Positions 8,207-17,372 of a stretch of 20,071 nucleotides of DNA are shown here, in pieces. Source of the stretch: Phallusia fumigata (taxonomy: Eukaryota; Chordata; Ascidiacea; Phlebobranchia; Ascidiidae); the NCBI GenBank assembly GCA_008931825.1, contig QXVZ01025045.1, positions 1 through 20,071 of the forward strand, read 5' to 3'. The notes under the pieces are model-generated. The model was not told where the DNA came from. It did no database searches and worked only from the letters and a program-made list of their open reading frames with translations. The position numbers and the translations under genes are program-made. Numbering within the stretch: position 1 is the stretch's first letter; each line of letters begins with the position of its first letter.

Positions 8207-11200
8207 TCATGCATAGTAACTGGGTGATACAAGAAGATCGGTGAGGGTTGCCAGTTCATCACTGCTGAACTTCAGTTTGTCCTCATGCCAGTTGTCATGG
8301 TGTGTTCGCTTGAACTCGGACAATGTCTTTTGCACTGTTCCCCGTATGGGTTGTGGGTCATGCAAGTGTTCACTCAGTTTCATCAACACTTGAGGCATCC
8401 AGTCAGTAACTGAGTATGGTGATGACAGCACACAGGCACTTAAAATCAGGACACCTGAGTGCCGTTTCAACAGCTTTTTCTGCAAGTCACCATCTTGGGC
8501 ACCTTGTGTTGCATCTTGCTTCTTGGACTTTAACTTTGTACGGCATAAAGTGAAGGCATGTTTATGTAAGTCACCAGAGCACTTCATTACACCACATTGG
8601 ATCAGTCCACTAAGTGTTACACTTGCCATCTGACAAACCTCGTATTGCTCATCCTTCAGCAAATTGAATATCACACTTTTAAGAGACCTCACATGCTCAG
8701 GGTTTTGTTGCACAGAAAACAAATTGCTGTAAACAAAGACTTGAATGTAAGGCAGTATAGAATATCTGGCATGCCAAGATGTAGCCGTGGATATATTTTC
8801 TACAGCTTGCAAAACATCAGGAATATCCTCCGCTTGAACAAGACTCTGTGCAAAGCACGAAAGACACAACCGGGTGTCTCTGTGCAACTCCTCATCAACA
8901 GCTTGGACAGCTTGCTGTTCCACTGGGTACATTTTGCAAATCACTGGAAGCAGTTTCAACATTGGAGTCCTGAAGGGCTGCAACATACTTCTTTGTGCAC
9001 TGACTATCCATTTCAGAATGCTTTTAAAGATCCTGATATTCTCACTTCGCTCATTGTCTGTATCCACTGACATTGCCATTGAGTCATCAACTGGGACTCG
9101 GACATCATCAGTCTTTTGGGATTCTTTTGCTAAAGATGACAGCAAGTCCCTTGGTAAAAAGTTCTGCACATGTGACCAGTTTGAAATGTCAGGAATGGGG
9201 GAACCTGGGGGCAACAGCTTCTTAAGCCCATTCTGTATTTGCTCAATTAAAGCAGGGGGCAAGGTAGAAGCACCACCTTCTTGTACAGCCATTGCTATGG
9301 GCATGCTGAAATCCTCCAATGTTTCTGGGATACTGCTTGTCGAAGGGTAACTGTGAACAGACGTTTCAGATGAGGCAGAACTCAGTGGTGGTGTGTCCTC
9401 TGAGAGCAAGCTTTCCAACCTTGGGAGCAAAGAAGCAACAAGAGATTCCACTTCAGGCGTTCTTTTGTCAGACTGTTTCCCAAGTAACTCTATATCATAC
9501 AAAAATATACTTGCTACAAAGCATCCAACACGGTTTCGTATGTTTTTGTATGGATGCCCCAGTCTTGGCTCAACCAGCTTCAAAATCCTGTGCATAAGCT
9601 GTGGAACACGCCATTCTTGTTGATGAATGCCCCCTTGTAAAACATACAATTTGCTACCTTCAACCAAAGCTGTTGTGCTGGTAGTTTCAGACTCCTCAAC
9701 TAAAAACTTTAAAACCCAATGGATTCTTCTGGGATCTCGGTTTTGTACAAGGTGACCAAAAGCTTGATCCCAGTCCTTCATTGTTTCAGTGCTAATATTA
9801 GCAACAGCAGTCCGCAATACAGGTATAACCCATTGCCACATGTTTTCGACCTTCTCAAAGTCCCAATGTTTGGAACCCATTACCATCCCAGTAATGATCT
9901 CAGCTGCGCATCTCTGGTGTGTTTCTTGTTTTTCTTGCACTAATCTTTCGATGTGTGGGCGAAGCAGTGGTACAAACACATCACCGAAGTTTCGAAACAA
10001 GCCACGAAACAGATCCATCCTTTTGCTGTCAAATTTGTCTTTGCCTTTTTCATTCTCGAGGCAGAAGTAATCAATCAGTTTTTCAACAAACTGCGGATCC
10101 ATGAAATGATTGTGTACTTCAACTTCATCATTATCTAACTCTGCTTCACTGCGAATAAGCTTTGGCTGGCTGTCAAAGGGAGCATAGGTTTTGAGGTGCT
10201 TAGGCCAGCAGTAGTAGCCCCAGTGAGTCTTGTCAACAAACACTGTGTTTTCAAATTTCTCTTTTGTCGTAGGCAAATCTGTGCTGTCAAATTGATGCCA
10301 AGCATTGTCTGGTCTATCACCAGGGCATAGAACACTGGAAGGTGAGAATGAGGTTATTTCATTCACAGTTTTCCACACAACAAAATGGCTTCGTTTTAAT
10401 TGCTTCATAATGGAAGCAACACAAGCAACTGCTAATCGGCGTACAGACAGTGTATCATCCAACAGTAGGGAGATGTATAGTTTGACAACGCGTGTAGGTG
10501 GTCTAACATCGTACCTCAGTAGCAGTGAGAGCATACCAAGAACCAGTTGTGCATGTTTCCAAGTCAGTTTTCCACCATCGTATAAGTCGGCCAAGTCATT
10601 TACCAATGTGAAATACACTTTCTTGTTTTGGGAGTTTTGTTGTTCACGGTAGGTAGTGCCGGCTACAGTCATTTCAGAGGTATTTAAATCTTCAACTTTT
10701 GGAAGTGAGTTTGAATTAAACAGGTTTACTGCAGCTTGCAAACAAGAATCAGTAAACTGAACATCAATGGCCATCGTATTAAAGGATGTTTGAATTTTTG
10801 CAGCAAGTTTTTCATACAATTTAGCAATTGAAAGCTTATCCGAATGTGGAGCATCAATCAGGGCAGGCCAAGCTTGGCTCATAACATCCCAGTTATGCAA
10901 GTACCCCAAGAACTGCCGACTTTTGGGTTTGCCAAGAAGAAGATACAATGCTCCTTTAAACTTTTTGTGTGCAACTGGTTGATTCTTGTCCAGATTTTTC
11001 AGAATCGTTGGCAAGTAATGCTTGTATGCATTTGATGGCATGTGTCCAAGTCCATGGAAAAACAGAGATTGTGCACATTGTCGAACTTTCATGTAGTGTG
11101 AAGTGGAAAGGTCAATAAGATCCATCATTATTGAGTGATGCATATTTGTGTAGAAGGACCTTTCAACAGCAAGCACTCGCATTGAATATTGCAAAGCAAC

Positions 11201-14035
11201 TCGATCAACCAAACAATGACGTGTACGCTGCTTGTTCTTATGCAGGGGGTCACTCATCATGGTTTTGTAGGACGAAAAAACTTTCCAGTTTTGATCAAAT
11301 ATAGCCTTTTGCCTCTCATGCATAAGGGCACATTGACTGTATATGTTTACAATTTGGCAAATGGCCTTCACATCATCCTCATGCTTTGTTAAGGTGGTTT
11401 GAAGAGTTTTTCTAATGACTTTAAATATACGGTATCTCCAACCAACCCGGTCATCCTGTGACATCACCGTTTTGTAGTATGGCAGATTCTCTAGAATCAA
11501 CACAGGCCAACTGGTGAAATCAACAGGTGAGTCATTGGGTACATCCACCATATCTGTTTTCTCAACAGGCAGAAGTTGATAACAACCAGCAAGCACATCA
11601 TTGAACAACTTTAAAATTTTTCGCAGATTCTCTTTAGATAAGTCTTCTGAGCCATCATTGTATTTTTCTAATTTTTCCAAATGTGGTGTTACAAATCTGT
11701 CAAGAATGTTAAAGCAAGCATTAAGTTCCATCTCACTTGGGACATGCCATGATATTTGTAATTTCCATGGATTGGTTGTGGCTCCCCAGTCATCAAGTGC
11801 AAAATAAGTTGCAGGATCCTGGTCAAAGCTATGGGAAACACTGCGATGCTCAGTATTATAAAAAGTGCTCCAACCAACCAGGCAGTACCTCAACAGATTT
11901 GTGGCCAGCATGTAACCCTGTTTCGCTTCCAAATCATAGACAAGCTGTACAACCTCAAGCAAACTGTCTTTGTATGTTAACAAATGCTCAGTGCCTGCAT
12001 GACAAACTTCACATAAAACTGTTACATCCCATAACATCTTTTTGTCAATTTTTTCTTCAGTTTTGGCATCAGGATTCTCTCTAAAATGATCAACTATAAG
12101 TTTGCAAAAATGTGGAATAAACAAGGCATATGCTTTTGAGGGATTAGCTTTTACAGTAGCAGCAAACAAGCTTGCTGCTGTTGACAGTGCAGCATTACCT
12201 TCAAGAAGAGTATTGGTGGAAAACTCAAATACCTTTTTTAGGCAACAAGAGTAGATATCCAAAGATGATTGCTGCAAAAGCATGGATGTTGACGTGACAA
12301 GCAGTTTTTTTGTCACATTCTCTGTTGCTGTTGCTTGATGTTCAGTGTCCTCAGTATGTTCATGCGACTGAGCCCCATGTTCCTGATTCAGACTCTCCAA
12401 AAACACGAAGCAACGATCCATAAATTGAATGGCAAAATCCTTAAATCCAGATGTTGAGTAACATAGCCTTTTCTCATCCTCAGACAAACCAGATCTGTAC
12501 TCAACAGCCTCGCTACAGTCTACCACAGGTATCAATGACATACAAGTGCTGATGAACTGAAAGGCATACATGGACTTGGGAAGGTCATTGGGATCAACTG
12601 CTGGAAGACATTGTAACAACAAGGGAATAATGTGGTTTCTGATTTCAGTGTAGCCATGAATACCGGGACCAAGGGTGGAGGAAAGAGCAGAAAGGCAAGC
12701 TCTGGCCTGATGAGGTTCAGTCAGTGTTTCTAAGGCAGTGTATGTTTTCTCAAGCAATAAAGGAACAATGCTTTCTGGTTTTAGAAATGCAAGAATTTGC
12801 AATACCCTTGAGGCCACAAGAGATCCAAGTTTGCCATACAACATCAACACAGTAACTGGCTTCAAAATCTCCACAAATGTTTCAATATCCTCATCCTGAA
12901 TCAGGTGTGATTCTGGTATTTTGGGCTCCCAAAACTTCTTTTTGTGTCTCTCCCTGAAAATCCTTCCAGCAAATTTAACTGTAAGTTGCTGTAGGAAATT
13001 ACTTAAATTAGTAACCCACCGGCCGTTGTTTGAAGGGTGAAAATAAGACTCTGAAGCATCAATGAGACATTTCAGATTTTTAAGGACACTTTCAGTGGCA
13101 GGTCCACCAAACATGGACACAATCCAAAGACAACAGGTATCCATAGGCAGAGCTTGTGCGAGTGCTGTAGTGTGCTGGAGCTTGCCAACAGGCAGCTGAA
13201 AGGATCGCAGAACACGAGTAAACAATGTGTTAATGTGTGGTTGCCAGTCAATGTGCCCAATGTTGTTGTGAGCCAAACGAGCAAAGAGATTGACAAAATA
13301 CTTTTCCCATGATGGACCATTCCTTACATTTTTCCATAGTGTAAGAAATTCTTCAATCCACAGTTTCCAAGAAGCATTTTGCTGACCTTCATCAAACACA
13401 AGTGTGGGAAGAAACAAATCCAAGTACATGCATCCTTTACTCATCACAATGTCATAGGGACATAGCAGAGGTCTCCATTCATCCAACATATCACTGGTGG
13501 TTTCAGGAGGGAAAAGGGATCTACAGTTACGTACCAAGCTACGTAACTTACTGTCTATATTCTGTGGAATCCACTCCAGGCCCATAGGCTCCATCTTGGA
13601 GTATGACAATCTTTCAGACAGCCTATACAAAGGTTTCCAATCAAGAGTAAGATCTGATCGATTCAACAGTTGCCTTTTCTTTAGAAGTTTAATAAGAATG
13701 TTTGAAAATTGTTCTACCAGAACACCTTCCAGATGGGGAAGGGTGATCAACTCATAGAACAGCTTTACAAATAAAACATGATCTTCCTTTGTAAACTTTA
13801 GGCCATACAGTCGAATGTATCTGGTCAACTGAGAAGTCCAATAAATAACACCAGGGCGCAGATCTTTCATGAACACAGATTTCAGCAAATTAGTTTTAAT
13901 GGCTGATAAAGCATAGTTGGATTCCTCAACAATGCAATCAGAATAGGGTAAATGTTTATTATAAACAACCTCAGTCTGGGGTTTGGATGCACAACTTGCC
14001 ATGTCAGAATTTTGCAGTTCCTTGTTTTTATTCAT
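8207..14035 (-). CDS. PSME4: Proteasome activator PA200 (Blm10/PSME4), intronless coding region
   Basis: PA200 is a HEAT-repeat solenoid that caps the 20S proteasome without using ATP, opens its gate and, in mammals, favours breakdown of acetylated histones in the nucleus. The 1942-residue frame matches human PSME4 (1843 aa) from near the N-terminus (VVYNKHLPYSD; YIRLYGLKFTKEDHVLFVKL) through HPSNNGRW, ALETLTEPHQ, GDRPDNAWHQFDS, EKTHWGYY-like KTHWGYYCWPK, ENEKGKDKF, YVLQGGIHQQEWRVP, TSWHARYSIL and RTHHDNW to the C-terminus. It ends SPSYYA; the final Tyr-Tyr-Ala is the family's gate-opening tail. A Ser/Pro-rich insert at residues 1545-1664 accounts for the extra length. The whole 5.8 kb is one open frame, whereas vertebrate PSME4 has dozens of exons. 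The Met at 14035 is chosen because it is the first in frame, sits 12 nt after a strong splice acceptor, and is repeated in the second copy of this region. Confidence 0.98.
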   Translation of the reverse strand: MNKNKELQNSDMASCASKPQTEVVYNKHLPYSDCIVEESNYALSAIKTNLLKSVFMKDLRPGVIYWTSQLTRYIRLYGLKFTKEDHVLFVKLFYELITLPHLEGVLVEQFSNILIKLLKKRQLLNRSDLTLDWKPLYRLSERLSYSKMEPMGLEWIPQNIDSKLRSLVRNCRSLFPPETTSDMLDEWRPLLCPYDIVMSKGCMYLDLFLPTLVFDEGQQNASWKLWIEEFLTLWKNVRNGPSWEKYFVNLFARLAHNNIGHIDWQPHINTLFTRVLRSFQLPVGKLQHTTALAQALPMDTCCLWIVSMFGGPATESVLKNLKCLIDASESYFHPSNNGRWVTNLSNFLQQLTVKFAGRIFRERHKKKFWEPKIPESHLIQDEDIETFVEILKPVTVLMLYGKLGSLVASRVLQILAFLKPESIVPLLLEKTYTALETLTEPHQARACLSALSSTLGPGIHGYTEIRNHIIPLLLQCLPAVDPNDLPKSMYAFQFISTCMSLIPVVDCSEAVEYRSGLSEDEKRLCYSTSGFKDFAIQFMDRCFVFLESLNQEHGAQSHEHTEDTEHQATATENVTKKLLVTSTSMLLQQSSLDIYSCCLKKVFEFSTNTLLEGNAALSTAASLFAATVKANPSKAYALFIPHFCKLIVDHFRENPDAKTEEKIDKKMLWDVTVLCEVCHAGTEHLLTYKDSLLEVVQLVYDLEAKQGYMLATNLLRYCLVGWSTFYNTEHRSVSHSFDQDPATYFALDDWGATTNPWKLQISWHVPSEMELNACFNILDRFVTPHLEKLEKYNDGSEDLSKENLRKILKLFNDVLAGCYQLLPVEKTDMVDVPNDSPVDFTSWPVLILENLPYYKTVMSQDDRVGWRYRIFKVIRKTLQTTLTKHEDDVKAICQIVNIYSQCALMHERQKAIFDQNWKVFSSYKTMMSDPLHKNKQRTRHCLVDRVALQYSMRVLAVERSFYTNMHHSIMMDLIDLSTSHYMKVRQCAQSLFFHGLGHMPSNAYKHYLPTILKNLDKNQPVAHKKFKGALYLLLGKPKSRQFLGYLHNWDVMSQAWPALIDAPHSDKLSIAKLYEKLAAKIQTSFNTMAIDVQFTDSCLQAAVNLFNSNSLPKVEDLNTSEMTVAGTTYREQQNSQNKKVYFTLVNDLADLYDGGKLTWKHAQLVLGMLSLLLRYDVRPPTRVVKLYISLLLDDTLSVRRLAVACVASIMKQLKRSHFVVWKTVNEITSFSPSSVLCPGDRPDNAWHQFDSTDLPTTKEKFENTVFVDKTHWGYYCWPKHLKTYAPFDSQPKLIRSEAELDNDEVEVHNHFMDPQFVEKLIDYFCLENEKGKDKFDSKRMDLFRGLFRNFGDVFVPLLRPHIERLVQEKQETHQRCAAEIITGMVMGSKHWDFEKVENMWQWVIPVLRTAVANISTETMKDWDQAFGHLVQNRDPRRIHWVLKFLVEESETTSTTALVEGSKLYVLQGGIHQQEWRVPQLMHRILKLVEPRLGHPYKNIRNRVGCFVASIFLYDIELLGKQSDKRTPEVESLVASLLPRLESLLSEDTPPLSSASSETSVHSYPSTSSIPETLEDFSMPIAMAVQEGGASTLPPALIEQIQNGLKKLLPPGSPIPDISNWSHVQNFLPRDLLSSLAKESQKTDDVRVPVDDSMAMSVDTDNERSENIRIFKSILKWIVSAQRSMLQPFRTPMLKLLPVICKMYPVEQQAVQAVDEELHRDTRLCLSCFAQSLVQAEDIPDVLQAVENISTATSWHARYSILPYIQVFVYSNLFSVQQNPEHVRSLKSVIFNLLKDEQYEVCQMASVTLSGLIQCGVMKCSGDLHKHAFTLCRTKLKSKKQDATQGAQDGDLQKKLLKRHSGVLILSACVLSSPYSVTDWMPQVLMKLSEHLHDPQPIRGTVQKTLSEFKRTHHDNWHEDKLKFSSDELATLTDLLVSPSYYA
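9044..9403 (-). other. Ser/Pro-rich insertion in PSME4
   Basis: Residues about 1545-1664 replace a roughly 23-residue acidic linker of the human protein. The segment starts with a Ser/Thr/Pro-rich stretch (SSASSETSVHSYPSTSSIP), then a more structured part (ALIEQIQNGLKKLLPPGSPIP), and ends acidic (VDTDNERSE). Reading frame and codon use continue smoothly, so it looks like real protein sequence and not an unspliced intron, though a retained in-frame intron cannot be fully excluded. Confidence 0.6.
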
Positions 14036-14238
14036 GGTTAAAGGGGCCTACAAAAATATAAAATAAAACTGATCAATTAATAATTTTAACATTGGTCATT
14101 TAATGTAATAACCAAATATTGTTTTTAGCCAGTCTACAGAGTGTTTTTAATTGATTGTGTAAATGCCATATTTTCTGTTGGCAAGATTTTTCCTTACACT
14201 CCATATGGATATACTGTAAATTACAGTTTGTTGATGAC
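13972..14238. repeat. Direct duplication A/B, left copy (contig end)
   Basis: These 267 bp cover the first 21 codons of PSME4 and its upstream flank, and are repeated at 14240-14524 directly after a single N. The copies differ by scattered substitutions and an 18-bp length difference. This pattern fits two haplotype-divergent contig ends laid side by side and not merged. Confidence 0.85.
14048..14072 (-). promoter_or_regulatory. Splice acceptor just upstream of the PSME4 start
   Basis: On the minus strand a T-rich tract ends in TATTTTTGTAG, and exon sequence GCCCCTTTAACC leads into the ATG 12 nt later. This is a strong 3' splice site. It could serve a 5' UTR intron or spliced-leader trans-splicing, which is common in ascidians. 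The same site is present in the duplicate copy (at about 14316). Confidence 0.6.
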
Positions 14239-14239
14239 N
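14239..14239. other. Assembly gap (single N) 1
   Basis: A lone N separates the two copies of the PSME4 5' region. It marks a contig join, not a true base. Confidence 0.9.
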
Positions 14240-14303
14240 CAGTCTGGGGTTTGGATGCACAACTTGCCATTTCAGAATTTTGTAGTTCCTTGTTTTTATT
14301 CAT
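14240..14303 (-). pseudogene. PSME4: Second, truncated copy of the PSME4 N-terminus
   Basis: The frame from 14303 leftwards encodes the first 21 residues of PSME4 (MNKNKELQNSEMASC and on) with Asp11 changed to Glu, and then hits the N at 14239. Beyond the N it is non-coding. This is almost surely the other allele of the same start, not a second gene. The label pseudogene is used only because the coding sequence is cut. Confidence 0.85.
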
Positions 14304-14360
14304 GGTTAAAGGGGCCTACAAAAATGTAAAATAAAACTGATCAATTTATAATTTTAACAT

Positions 14361-14403
14361 CATTTATGTAATAACCAAAGGTCATTTAATGTAATAACCA
14401 AAT
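14361..14403. repeat. 22-bp tandem duplication present in one copy only
   Basis: A unit of about 22 bp (CATTTATGTAATAACCAAAG plus two bases) is followed at 14383 by a close second copy. The left overlap copy has only one unit. This explains the length difference between the two copies and looks like an allelic indel. Confidence 0.8.
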
Positions 14404-14524
14404 ATTGTTTTAAGCCAGTCTACAGAGTGTTTTTAATTGATTGTGTAAATGCCATATTTTCTGTTGGCAAGATTTTTCCTTACACTGCATTTGGATATAC
14501 TGTAAATGACAGTTTGTTGATGAC

Positions 14525-15395
14525 CTCAAGCTGTGTGTGGCCTAATACCTATTTTAAGAAAGCATTACACATTATTAATGAAACCTAATCTTTGTACAAG
14601 TTTGTGCAATTTAATCATGTCATGGTCACAAAACATAGGGTCGGAGTTTTGAACAATTTCCGTGCCAAAATAAACTTTAACCAAAGTGTTACCTGAAGTT
14701 GTGCAGTTCAGCCAAAAGCCCGAAACACAAGCACTAGGTTGAATTAACACAGTTTAAATGAAATATTGGTCCTATAGGTGTGAGATCTCAACAAAAACTA
14801 CCATATTCTGCAGACTGGGTTCCTAAAAATCCTATGTTCATAAAGAATACTTGAAGAACATTAGTTTATACTTACTTAAGAAGCTTGTTTTCAACAGGAC
14901 AATAAGCGATGAGATCAACTCTAAATACAAAAGTTATATGCTTACTTCATGCTTGTCAAAAAAGTGTTTATTCGTTTTTTCACAAAAATTTCAATTTAGT
15001 TGCAACGTACCTTTTCCTTTTGATGATCCTGGCAGCACAGCACCAAATTAGGATATTCTGCACCCAAACGTACAACAATTTGTTTTTGTTTACACCAGTT
15101 TTATACACGAACCTGCTGAATAAAACACATTTTGAAATAACTACCGTTTTTATTTTTCACACAGGTAGGGCATCTTTGTGGTGATAACTTGCTGCTACAA
15201 TGTATATATTGCATTCTTTTTTCTCGACGCTTCCTGCAAAGAATTTCTGAAATCAATTTTTCACGTGATGATATTACAGAATCATAATGACTTGTGAACA
15301 CCAAGTCAAGACATCGCCAGGACTTTGAAAGTGCCAATAGCACAATCTGTCATGTCGAATTTGAAGTCTACCTACGCATGATATGTTTTTGAAAT
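14525..15395. other. Unique non-coding flank upstream of PSME4
   Basis: No exon could be recognised on either strand. The open frames at 14565-14750 (-), 14851-15184 (+) and 15101-15343 (-) show no family resemblance. The region probably contains the intergenic space between PSME4 and RNF11, including any shared promoter. Confidence 0.45.
15366..15395 (+). repeat. 30-bp contig-end repeat, copy 1
   Basis: The last 30 bases before the N at 15396 (GTCTACCTACGC through TTTTTGAAAT) are identical to the first 30 bases after the N at 17342. The repeat stops exactly at the N on both sides, which points to overlapping contig ends. Confidence 0.9.
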
Positions 15396-15396
15396 N
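15396..15396. other. Assembly gap (single N) 2
   Basis: Lone N directly after the 30-bp repeat; contig join. Confidence 0.9.
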
Positions 15397-16522
15397 GTAT
15401 GTCTCGGCTTTTCCTCAATGACGTAATCCGCGTCTTGATTTGCAGCCAAGTGGTAAAGTATGTCGGTTAACAGCGAAGAAATTATTAGATTTTTCTGCGG
15501 ATTTATTCATTGTTGGTTTAATGTACGATGTTGTCTGGCAAAAAATGTGTGAGTCGAACAAAAACAATTCATCCAACATTCAGAGGCACCTTGTTCCTTT
15601 AACGATAGTAAAGCATTGTCACAAGTTTCTAGCGCAAGTTGTCTATTAAAGTTGTACGCATCAGGTCTATGTGCGTCTGACTCTTTTAGCCTAAATATTA
15701 ATCACCTCAACAAACGAAAACAAACACGCAATTGTTTCACAGTGAACACACTCAATAGTATGCCTTGCGAAGAGTTGCCAATATTGGAAAGGCATTTGAA
15801 ATAAAGTCCATCTAAAACACTTAATTGAGTGTGAAAACATGGGGTTACGTGCAAAATCCATAAAATTGCAACCTGTGGTATTTCACTTGTACGACATGGA
15901 GTTGGTCGGTTTACAAATTTGCAGACAGATTGCTGCTGGCAGGCGGATTTGCCTGCTGCTACAAGCACTTGTTTGTCTCGCCCCGTGATGAGCCTTTTTC
16001 GTGAACTGCCTTATCACAAAGAAGGTTTTACGTCAGTCAGCTGATGAGCGCAGCCCATATGACAGATTATTGAGATTAGTCCCCCAGTGTTTGGGAGGTT
16101 AGGAGTGTTTCAGTTTGCTTTGGATAAAGAATAAGATACAAATTATTTAACCAAATGGGATTTTGGACTACAGGCAAGTTACCAACGTTTTAAGGCTTTT
16201 TGAGAACAATGGAGCGGCAATCAATAATTGACTAGCATGTTTGTATATCCCTACATACTGGCAGTTCATGCAAGACACTTAAATGTAGGTCAGCTTTCAC
16301 CATCTAAACGTAGATAAAGTCGATGAGTTGTTGCTGTTTAGGTTTCTTCTGATTGATGACATCTGTTTATATTTCACCTTACAGCTTTATATTTCACCTT
16401 CTAAATTTATGCTTCTTGATTACTTGACCTGTTGGTGTTATTTATTACTTCATTATTGCTGGATTCATAATCATTCCACATTGACCTGGAGGCAAAACCT
16501 ATATCTTTCAAGTAAAGACTAG
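15397..16522. other. Left part of inserted contig, no gene recognised
   Basis: Sequence between the N at 15396 and the exon at 16523. The open frames at 15440-15804 (+) and 15702-15968 (-) have no recognisable product. The stretch probably represents 5' flank of the exon at 16523. Confidence 0.4.
16366..16400. repeat. 15-bp unit repeated with 20-bp period
   Basis: TTTATATTTCACCTT occurs at 16366-16380 and again at 16386-16400, separated by five bases. Confidence 0.9.
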
Positions 16523-16765
16523 ATGGGAAATCAAGTGGCCTCTGATTATGAACAAAATGAAGGCGAGATTGGAGTTAGTAGTCAATCAGAAGGGACGGTT
16601 GGTGTGACACACAGTAGAGACATACCACATCACAGCCGACCACATCATTCCCACAGCAAAAACAGTAGAAAACACAAATCACATGTTCGTCTTGTGCCAC
16701 TGTCAGGCAGCCCAAAAACTGTTGTCAGCCGATCCTTGCCGAACATGCCATTTTCAAGAGACCCT
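16523..16765 (+). CDS. First coding exon of an unidentified protein with MGN N-terminus
   Basis: An ATG directly after an AG (GACTAG) opens 81 codons ending in phase 0 at a consensus donor (GTGAGT, 16766). The product begins MGNQVASDYEQNEGE, which fits an N-myristoylation site (Gly2, small residue at position 6 or nearby). It continues with a His/Ser-rich stretch (HHSRPHHSHSKNSRKHKS) and ends RSLPNMPFSRDP. The donor and biased composition support a real first exon. Myristoylated MGN starts occur in many unrelated signalling proteins; I do not recognise this one. No later exon is visible before the N at 17342, and the contig carrying it may be misplaced, so its neighbours are uncertain. Confidence 0.55.
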
Positions 16766-17341
16766 GTGAGTACCTTGGTCTTGCTTGCCCCAAATGGTTT
16801 CACACTGAAACAGAAATGAAATTTTACTTTCAGAATGTATGTAGTAATTTGGCCAGTAATTGCTTGTTGTTGCAAAGTTTTGTTAAGGAGTGAATCAGAC
16901 ACTGTTTCATCATGAAGCCAACCTATTAATCAGCACATGAAAGTTGTGTGCTAAAAAACAAGCCACATGTTTTTTTAATCAGTACTCTTGTTTTCTGGCA
17001 AATGTTTAGTGGTGACAACACAAACTGATGAAGTTACTATGTTTTGTTAAAATATTTAACTTTTATTTAACTGGAACATCAAATGCATGTAAACTACCAA
17101 AACCAACACTTAAATTTTGGCTTGAATACCATAAGAAACCAAGACTAGAGCAGTCAAATTTTTGGCATACTAATCGTAACAGCTGATCCTGTGGATCAAC
17201 GTTGATTCACTAAATTTGTATGATCTATTGTTGGATTGTGCTGAAGTTTTTGAAACCTTTTTTGTGTAAAATGTAACTTAACTAATGTTTTAAAGGGTGA
17301 AACAGCCAGTCAAAGAATGTACCATCTGAGCCCCGGCCAGT
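16766..17341. other. Probable start of intron 1 of the MGN-type gene
   Basis: AT-rich sequence after the GTGAGT donor, with no recognisable exon before the contig end at 17341. Confidence 0.4.
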
Positions 17342-17342
17342 N
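17342..17342. other. Assembly gap (single N) 3
   Basis: Lone N directly before the second copy of the 30-bp repeat; contig join. Confidence 0.9.
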
Positions 17343-17372
17343 GTCTACCTACGCATGATATGTTTTTGAAAT
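17343..17372 (+). repeat. 30-bp contig-end repeat, copy 2
   Basis: Identical to 15366-15395. After it, the sequence continues into an A-run and then the RNF11 5' region, so this contig is the likely true continuation of the one that ends at 15395. Confidence 0.9.

Larger units (their letters stand above)
14240..14524. repeat. Direct duplication A/B, right copy (contig start)
   Basis: Second copy of 13972-14238, in the same orientation. It is 285 bp because it contains a local 22-bp tandem duplication at 14361-14403. The sequence beyond 14524 is unique and represents the true upstream flank of PSME4. Confidence 0.85.

Noticed and set aside
8597..12084. Many plus-strand open frames opposite PSME4
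   Set aside because: They are shadows of the long PSME4 reading frame on the other strand.
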